A stretch of 64,000 nucleotides of DNA, from assembly GCF_024868665.1 (NCBI RefSeq), contig NC_079913.1:12167824-12231823 (forward strand). The letters run 5' to 3'. This DNA is from Triplophysa rosa (lineage: Eukaryota > Chordata > Actinopteri > Cypriniformes > Nemacheilidae). This document shows positions 56,814 through 64,000 of this stretch, piece after piece. The notes below the pieces were generated by a model that saw only the letters and a program-made list of their open reading frames with translations, did no database searches and was not told the DNA's origin. A program made the position numbers and the translations under genes. Numbering within the stretch: the stretch's first letter is position 1; every line of letters starts with the position of its first letter.

Positions 56814-57043
56814 CTCTAGATTAACGCGCTGCATGCGGCGGCCGTGACGCCAGCATGCCACAGGAAGTGGCGTGTAGCCAAGAAGGACAGAGATTGGAAG
56901 TGATACAACAGGAAAATGCAGCATGTGTCGTATATATACACTCAATGTATATACGCCATACTATGAGGAAGGACGTACACACAGAGAAACACGCACACAA
57001 GACGGAGGACGTCTGAATTTGGATGTTAAAGAAGTGTGGAAAG

Positions 57044-57677
57044 AAGATGGTTTACACTTGGTATTAACATGCGACCTCTATCAGATGTTGTACACATTAA
57101 AAAGACACGTTTGTGATCAAAATGTTATCCGATCTGTGTGTCCTTCCTGGCGCAGAGGTAGGCGAGAGCGTTCAACTCAGATCCTAAGGAAATTTAAACG
57201 CAATACAGCAATCGGTCGCATAAACCCCGCCCACTATCAGTGTTCAGCCTCTTCTCTCTGAAGGCTGTCAGAAAAAATGAAGGGCATCAGGTGTGGGACG
57301 TTGAAAGTTTGCTTTCTTGCCCAAACACTGCACAACTATTCGTTCTCAGTAAATTATATGCACATTTCCCACATCTGGCCGCAATTTCGACCCTATATAC
57401 TGTATTTATATCCAACGTGGTTTTTTTTGCAACGGTCTCATTCTCATTTTACAAGTTAAAACCAAATAAATTTTCAAGTAAAATCACAACTGAAAACAGT
57501 TTTTGAAAAGAATTTACATCGCTGCAGATATTTGGCGGGAAACAGAGATCCAATCAGATACAGATGCCACCTGATGTTGACAAGTGTAAAAATACTGCGT
57601 CCTGATTGGCTGGTGATCCGATCCGGCTTGATTAGATTAGTGATTGCATGTTAATGCCAAGTGTAAATGCAGCCATA
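57044..57677. mobile_element. Non-autonomous DNA transposon (tttacacttgg ends)
   Basis: Left ggtttacacttggtattaacatgcg and right complement gcatttacacttggcattaacatgc are inverted with 2-3 mismatches. The interior is CpG-containing and without transposase. End sequence is of a Harbinger-like kind; target duplication not resolved. The 112- and 88-codon frames inside are not genes. Confidence 0.78.
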
Positions 57678-59389
57678 GAACTGTACAGTCTTGTCAACAG
57701 CCTGAAAGCAAGGACGCACAGAATCTGGAGCGATCATGATAAAATATTTTGTTTTTCCAGGCTTATCGCTTTAAATCGCAGCGGTGTGTAATTTGGATTG
57801 GTCAGACAGTGCTCTGGGGACGCCACGGTTGTCTGCCCTCTCCATCCACAGAGCAAGCAAGAGCAGTGCATTAAGAGTCTAATTAGCACATCACAGAAAG
57901 CAATTGGAGATATTAAATGTATCTCTAATCGTAAAACAAAGTCCAGGTCGTGATACAAAGCCATGCTTCCGTGACGTGTTACAGATCAAGGTAGGCATGA
58001 GGTTCCCATCATGCAACATCATCCCAAGTGAAAATTCATTTGTAGAATTGAATTTGGATTGTGAGAGGTGATCTGTATATCAAATGTGGTTGCGAGAGGT
58101 GAATAGAGGGATCCGGAAATCAAACGAATATGACCATAGACTATGAGGGCATTGCTTTTGGAGTATCGTGCACCAATGAATCATTCATAACACCAAAAGG
58201 TCTTAAAGTCTATTTGGATTTCGTGTTGACTTGAATAGTATTCTACAAGAAGAAAGCTTGAAAAAGCTGCATTTATGTTTTACTAGATAAGAAAGTACAG
58301 TGTTGGGAGGTCAAACAGGAAGGCATTGTACGGAAATCGAGGGCTCTTTGACCGCCTTTGTGCTTCTAAATAAAGTGGAAAAGAATCATTTCGAGTTTCT
58401 GGCACACGAGTGAAAGAAAATGGGCCCTGAGTATTTGGCACAATGTGAATTCTGTGGTTGAGCGGGGTACTTCTGCGTAAGTGATAGAGACTGATCCATG
58501 CGGTATGTTCACACCATCTCTGCAGACTGAGCAGAGAGAGAGGTGTCAGGAGAGGTGATGTTGGCTCTCGCTGAATGTTCAGCATGTGTAATGGAGCTCC
58601 TTATGGCTCATAACTCCACCCACAGCACAGACACAGCAGATGTCAGCTGTATATATCAACTGCCAATCATAGATGGTTGCCAGGTGACAGATGGAGGGGC
58701 CCAAAGATTTCACAATTCAACTGAGAAAAGCCTTCAAATCCTGTTGAGTTTGAGAGCGCCTGTCGGGTTGAACTTCAAGTAGCGTGCACATACACACTTT
58801 ATACAGACTGTTATGTTTCTTTGGTCCTATTGGGCAAGAATCTGGATTGAGATCAGAAGACTGTCCACAATAGACATTTGTTTTATTTTTTGGCTTTGTG
58901 GCACTTTGATGGAGACCGTGGAACAGGAATAGAATACTCTTCTGGAGCTTCTGGAGCATGTGAGTGGTTATTTTACCCCGTAAAGTCTTTTTAAATAGAA
59001 ATCTGGACCTAATTGATAGCTTTCATATATATTTTTTGTGTTGCATTCATTCATGTATGGAACATCCAGACTACAAGATCTGAAATGTCACCACAGTTTT
59101 GTGTTCCACATAAGAAATAATGTCAGATGGAGCAACATGAGTGTGAATAAATGAAGACTAAAAATTTAAATGGTTTATAATTCTGTATATAATCTGCATC
59201 TATAACAACCAACCACAGCGCCCACCATTCGTGGGCAAGTGGCATTCATTTCCGAAAATAAACGGTTTGATTAAACAGCTAAAACTAAACTGTTTTCACC
59301 CAATATATTCATTTAAAAGATGAGGTCCAGAAAATGAATTCAATTGTTACGTTAATGTGAGAATTTCTCGCACTTTAATTGTGAGGTGG

Positions 59390-59770
59390 CAGCTGCCGCT
59401 GGTTTGGCTTGTTGCGGACCTTACTCTTGCTGAGAGGCTGTCACAGAAGCACGGCTGAACTTAAACAAGACCTTCCAGAACTCTCTTCATAATGATAAAC
59501 AAAAAACGCCACAGTCCTGCTTGCCCTCTCCACGAGAGCCTACATTAATGAGGAAGCCACTCTCTGGTGTGCAAAACTGCTGTCCTGGGGGAAGGCTTTA
59601 GGAGATAAAGGCACTCATCCTACACACACTATAAGCCATTTTGGATGCTAATACGTTCTCTGTCTTTCATCCTTAGCAGCTGCAATTAGGCGGGAGCGTG
59701 TGCTATAAATATTTCACTTTCTTTGAAGGCCTGGCAGCTTGAAAAACAGACCACAATTAAGACCTGACAA
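59390..59770. promoter_or_regulatory. Candidate conserved non-coding element (tentative)
   Basis: Repeat-free, moderately GC-rich block inside a celf2 intron with homeodomain-like and AT-core motifs (tacattaatgagg, gctgcaattaggcggg, gctataaatatttc). CELF2 introns of vertebrates are known to hold many deeply conserved non-coding elements; that this is one is inference only. Confidence 0.3.
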
Positions 59771-60580
59771 CAACAGAGATGCACACAGGGAACGTTACGG
59801 AAAAGACAGTAAAAATGCAAAAAGAGGAAAGCAAACTAACCAACTAGGAATAAAAAAATGAGCGCGTATAGGCAGCAGCCCACTGGCTGATGGTGAAAAC
59901 CCTAATCATATTCCAGAGTGCTAAACCAACTCAGCATGAAGAAATAATAACATGTCATGTTGCTTCCATGAGAAATCCATCTCATGTTGCTTAATTCTCT
60001 GTAGGTTCTTGGTAAATTTGACAGAATTCACGACACAGACAAATTGTGATAAGTACGCTCTTCAGATAAAGGCCCTTTTGGTCCATCTGTTGTTTGAGTG
60101 TTGGCAAAGTGAAAATGTAAAAAGCTGAAGACAGGTAACCGTTGATGGGTCAAATCGTTATGATCTGGTCACTGACAAGCCTCACAGAGGATGTGATTTG
60201 AAGATGAGACAAACTCTTCTTTCAAGGAACAAAAGAAGCTTTGACATACAGCAGAATAGCTGTGGAAATAATGGATTTTATTCACAAAGTCAAGTCTCAG
60301 TTCATCTTCACATTTTGACACACAATCACACATACTCTTGCAGACAAACAGGCGCTTCCAACTGTGCTAGACACTGTAACGTCCAACGACTCTGTAGAGT
60401 GTTGAAACTAAATTTCAAGACAGAAACTCCTGGTTCTGATAACTAGGTTAAGATCTGTTGAACAGCATTTGTTACGTCATCCAGAGCTTGGTTGAATGGT
60501 TTAGTAGAGGAATGGGGGTTTAGTTGAGGAGCTACAATGGGGCAAGTTGGGTTAACACAAATCTGAGATCAGAATCTCAC

Positions 60581-60644
60581 CTGCCATTTGTTGAATACCA
60601 CTGAACGCTCCTAGGTTACTGGAGGTGGTCGCTTGTTGGAGCAA
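60581..60644 (-). CDS. celf2: CELF2 short linker exon
   Basis: A 64-nt exon: acceptor CCCAG|TTGCTCC (60644, phase 0), donor GGCAG|GTGAGA (60581, phase 1). It encodes LLQQATTSSNLGAFSGIQQMA. LLQQATxSSNLGAFSGIQQMAG is diagnostic of CELF2; CELF1 has LLQQTASSGNLNTLSSL. Length (64 nt) means skipping would shift the frame, so its inclusion is required for RRM3 unless paired with another change. Confidence 0.96.
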
Positions 60645-61980
60645 CTGGGAGAAACAAAGCGAGAAAAACAACATTATGTCACAATCATCATTATACTTGG
60701 GCTTATGATAATGGAGGTAGTACAATGTTTCAAGGAGGTAGTGTTAGCTACATTTAGATGAGACAGTGTTGATTTTTATCTTTTCACATGTTTTATGTAT
60801 TCCATAAGGCAGTCTGTCAACAGTAAAGCAACACAACAGCTTCTCTAAAATGGTATTACCTCAGGGTGTACCTCAAGTAACAGGACAAGGCCTGCTTTAA
60901 TTTTGAGATTACCAAAATATTTGAGAGTAGCAAACTTAAATTCAAGTAAAAATTAGGACATAATTGATATTTAATGTAAAGCTATAAGGATGGGACTGTG
61001 CGTAACCTACGTATTTTGACTGCACAGATGGTTAGGAGAAAACGTTTAAATTATTTTGTTAACAGAAAAAAGATTCACTCTTTTTCCTGTATCATGAATT
61101 GCCTAGTTAGGACTTGAGAATCATTATTAAACTCAACAACTTTCAATATTTTATGAACCAAAAAATATTGCGAAATGTAATCAGTTACTAAAAACAATTA
61201 TTTGTGAGCAACTCGACCAACAAAACATAATGCTCATAGTAAAAGTGATGATAAAACTAAACTTAATATTAGTATGAAAGTCCTGAAAGGCACTTCTAGG
61301 TATGACTTAAACATGTGCCTGTGAAAACTTTCATGCTAAGAGTCGCCTGTGAGTTTTGCTGGCACTGTGTTGCTGGGCTGGGCAGTTTCTGCTCATGAAA
61401 GGGGGTGGACGATGGACTCTAAATGATACTAGAGGATTAGGATGACATTGAACTAGACCATCATAATTTATAAAAGCTAGAAGCTAACCTCAATATGACA
61501 AGGAAATGGATAAAGCTAAGTGGAAAGAGGAAAAATGGAAGAAGGGAAAAATGACCTGTCCCAATGCTCATGTCCTTATGGACAAACTCTAAAGTAAATG
61601 AGTTAAATGTCACCACCAGGTTGTATCCCCTTTATATTTAGGAGAACGAAGACATGGGTCCGCGAAATGGACTTCCCGAGCACTATTTATTATTTATTAC
61701 TTTCATGATAACTTTAATTAACACGTGTGGTTACATTCGTTGATTTGTGAACGGCAGAACCACCCATCACTATTTCGAGTATAGGGACCGGTTTCGATCA
61801 AGGCACGATTGAGGTTCAAAAGGATGAGAGCTTGGAAAGGGCTACAATTGGCTCAGAGAGAGCGAGAGAAAGGGTGTGGTCTGCACTAAGAGAGGGATGG
61901 GGGCGGAGACAGTGACTGACTGCGGCGGCCGCGCTGGCTGTGCTGCTGGTGGGCGTGGCTGCGTGGGTGTGTCCTCTTAC
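60645..61980 (-). other. celf2: celf2 intron
   Basis: 1.34 kb, GT (61980-61979) to AG (60646-60645). No repeat recognised. Confidence 0.88.
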
Positions 61981-62142
61981 TGCCAGATACTGTGGGGTGA
62001 GGCCGGTCAGCCCAGTGAGACTGCCCCATGCAGACGCGCTGTTCAACTGCTGCATCTGCTGTGCCAACTGCTGCTGGAGCCGCCGTTGTTCCTTATCCTT
62101 CTGTGTGTCTGCAAACTTCACCACCATTGGGGAGGAGCAGCC
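61981..62142 (-). CDS. celf2: CELF2 exon, end of RRM2 and start of linker
   Basis: A 162-nt exon, phase 0 at both ends: acceptor ATGCAG|GGCTGC (62142), donor CTGGCA|GTAAGAGG (61981). It encodes [20 protein letters not shown], the last strand of RRM2, then the Gln-rich [15 protein letters not shown] and [31 protein letters not shown] and [13 protein letters not shown] identify CELF2 (CELF1: RMAQQLQQQMQQ, LGPQYLA). The preceding exons, encoding RRM1 and most of RRM2, are not in the remaining 1.86 kb and must lie beyond the right edge. Confidence 0.97.
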
Positions 62143-64000
62143 CTGCATGAACAGAATAAAAGTGCCAAGGAGAAAGCGTTAAAAAAAGGGTAAGCTAAGC
62201 ATCTAGAAGAGCAGTGATCGTGTGCGGTGGTACTGCATAAACTGATAATGGTACACAAGCGCGCACACACACCGGTTAAAGCGACGGGAGTTCTTGGTGA
62301 AATGAGAGCTGTGTGCTGTGCCTGTGTGGCTGATTTTATTTCCCAGGAAAGCGATTTCCTGCTTTATAAAACTATTTCATCATCTGCCTGAGAGAGCGAG
62401 CAAGATCTCCCACCCCATGGCCCACACTGCACCCTACAGACCTGCTGCGTTTCTGCTAATCTCTCTTGCTTTCTCTATCTCGCACGAAAACGGGGCAAAC
62501 ATCTCAGGCTGGACCTGTGATGCTTATTTAGCTGAACCCTGAGGGTCAGTGCCAAATAAGAGAAGTGCCTGTGCTAGTTCTTGAAGTGAAAATTGTTATC
62601 GTTTACCACTGTGTCTCTCAAAAATGCTATGTTTAATGCTTTTACATAATATGAAATGAGATCGAAATGCAACTGGATGTTTTTTTAAGTTAAATAAATA
62701 AATTAAAATAATTTAAACGATACATATATGGTTCATATAAAAGTAACGTAAATTAGATTTTTATACATTAAAATAATAATAATTGGGGAATGTTAACTGT
62801 CATCAAAGTCGGTCCTCAAATGTATTTAGAAATGTATTTTTTTATTTTTGGTTGAAACATGACCTGGACCTGACATGTTTACTGAGATTCAGCCAAAAAG
62901 TCGTCTGTAATTGTGCATTACATTTCAAGTTTTCTGCTGCCATACAATAGCTGCTAGAAATCTCTCACATATAAGCACATAACCGGATGTTAAAATGTAA
63001 GAATGTCAATGAAATTCAGTGGAGAATGAAACATCATTACATGTATTAATATTAAAGCTGTTCCTCAGGCAACCGAAACGAACACAGGGCGCCCGTATGG
63101 AGTCGCAAGAGGACGAAAGACAGAGACAACTGCTTCATGGCAATTATTCTAAATGTCTGTCTCTTGTCTCTACCTTACAGGTGCTGATTCACTCCGATAA
63201 ATCACTCTACCGCTTTTATTGTCTGCGCTCTGTTACACAGAGTAACAAGATGAAAGATCACAGACCCTCTGTAAAAGCGCATGTGTGTGAGGGAGAACGT
63301 TCGTGTTTCTCGGAGGTGGAGCGCCTCGCATCCACCCGAAGATTTCTTCAGCGTTCCCTCCATTCTGAGAGCTGATTTTCTTATTTCTGCTCTCAGACGG
63401 ATAGGAGGTAAAAATAAAACTTGTGAGGAAAAAAATGAGATTCAACTCAGGCTGTCATTCGAGTGCTGCCATCTCCGAGCTAGCATCTCGAGAGACCTAA
63501 AAATCTCATTACTCACTCTCTGTGTTTCAGTCTTTTTTCAGACGCACTCACACACTCTTTCTTCAGGCTAACGCATACGCGGTTGAACCTAAAGAGTACG
63601 TTTTAAAATAAGTTGTGAATTACAAGTAAACATAACAAGTCCAGGTCAATATACATATTTTTACTATTATTATTATATATTTTTATTTGATTTAACAATT
63701 TATATAACTTATAGTATGTGAAAGTCCTAAAATCTAAAACATTAATCTACATTTTAATTTTTACATTTAAATGACCACATATAAAACATATATAACATTT
63801 AACTTCTTGATTTATAACACATTACAGTGACACACATCTTCACATTTCGGTGCTGACAGTGCTTATAAAATACCAAGTACACACGCTAATGCAATATGCA
63901 ATATGCAGGTGCATCTGTGGGCACACACAAAACACAGTAAAACAATCACATACAGATAAAATCAGACAAACATAAATTGGTCAAATGGGTAAAACGTCCA
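62143..64000 (-). other. celf2: celf2 intron, continues past the window
   Basis: Begins at the acceptor of the 62142 exon; no donor-linked CELF coding sequence (QSQTMEG-type) was found, so the intron extends off the edge. Two compact, repeat-free blocks (62320-62560 and 63090-63510) resemble regulatory rather than repeat DNA; the open frames there are short and unsupported. Confidence 0.7.

Larger units (their letters stand above)
56627..60580 (-). other. celf2: celf2 intron, 3.95 kb
   Basis: Contains a perfect hairpin (56783-56813), a TIR element (57044-57677) and an unusually compact, non-repetitive block at 59390-59770 that may be a conserved regulatory element. No alternative coding exon recognised. 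Confidence 0.85.

Noticed and set aside
57240..57506. 88-codon frame in celf2 intron
   Set aside because: Lies inside a TIR transposon-like element with no coding relatives I recognise.
48561..62142. Assignment to celf1 instead of celf2
   Set aside because: Linker signatures [36 protein letters not shown] and NALQLQNLATLAAAAAAAQ agree with CELF2; the CELF1 equivalents differ as recalled.
63019..63571. Upstream celf2 exon (RRM2) in the last kilobase
   Set aside because: No minus-strand frame there gives the expected RRM2 residues next to a donor; the exon must be outside the window.

Overview
The window is eukaryotic, vertebrate DNA, almost certainly from a teleost and most likely a cyprinid-type fish. 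The evidence is interrupted coding sequence with GT/AG introns, AT-rich intergenic DNA, many CA/TA/AAAG microsatellites, and a dense load of fish-type DNA transposons (hAT, Tc1, TTAA-type MITEs) and LTR elements. No prokaryotic operon, CRISPR array or complete virus is visible. Most open reading frames here are chance or repeat-derived.

Right part (about 42-64 kb): the 3' half of celf2 (CUGBP/Elav-like family member 2, an RNA-binding splicing and mRNA-stability factor), minus strand. Seven coding exons can be placed to the base from splice sites and phase: 62142-61981, 60644-60581, 56626-56492, 54610/54607-54458, 51121-50942, 50054-49911 and 48688-48561. They encode the end of RRM2, the Ala/Gln/Ser-rich divergent linker and all of RRM3 to the stop. 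Upstream exons (RRM1, most of RRM2) lie beyond the right edge. A long, T-rich (minus strand) 3' UTR probably follows the stop; its end is not determined. The linker exons carry two tandem splice-site choices (a NAGNAG acceptor and a donor pair 12 nt apart). A (GU)35 tract, which is CELF-type binding sequence, sits 117 nt upstream of the next 3' splice site, so feedback on the gene's own splicing is plausible.

Middle part (about 14.6-42 kb): intergenic or long-intron DNA. It has a GC/CpG-rich promoter-like block at 38.2-38.9 kb, a second 5'-exon-like region at 17.3-18.25 kb, and a stack of transposons. The clearest is a three-level nest: an outer CAGGG-ended element (29189-32581) containing a hAT MITE (30009-30467, perfect 8-bp target duplication) and a Tc1 element (30826-32415, IR/DR ends, DD34E transposase broken by a small deletion). 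A 1-kb hAT-type element lies at 36279-37281.

Left part (0-14.6 kb): a solo LTR (3949-4485), a hAT MITE nested in another repeat (5594-6292), and a complex rearranged locus. In that locus a 1.48-kb block occurs twice without visible difference (6944-8425, 9477-10958), a 460-bp piece of it occurs inverted between the copies, and the second copy ends at a single N. It abuts an LTR-internal-LTR-internal-LTR array (10604-14590) bounded by a TTAGG target duplication. The array's internal regions encode no recognisable polymerase but hold GC-rich tandem repeats. A small exon-like ORF (7291-7237, minus, good splice donor) is carried three times by the rearrangement.

I found no convincing new biological system. 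The most worthwhile signals are the celf2 splice-site microvariation with the GU tract, the LTR array with its hairpins and conserved core, and the duplication/inversion, which may be an assembly artefact.
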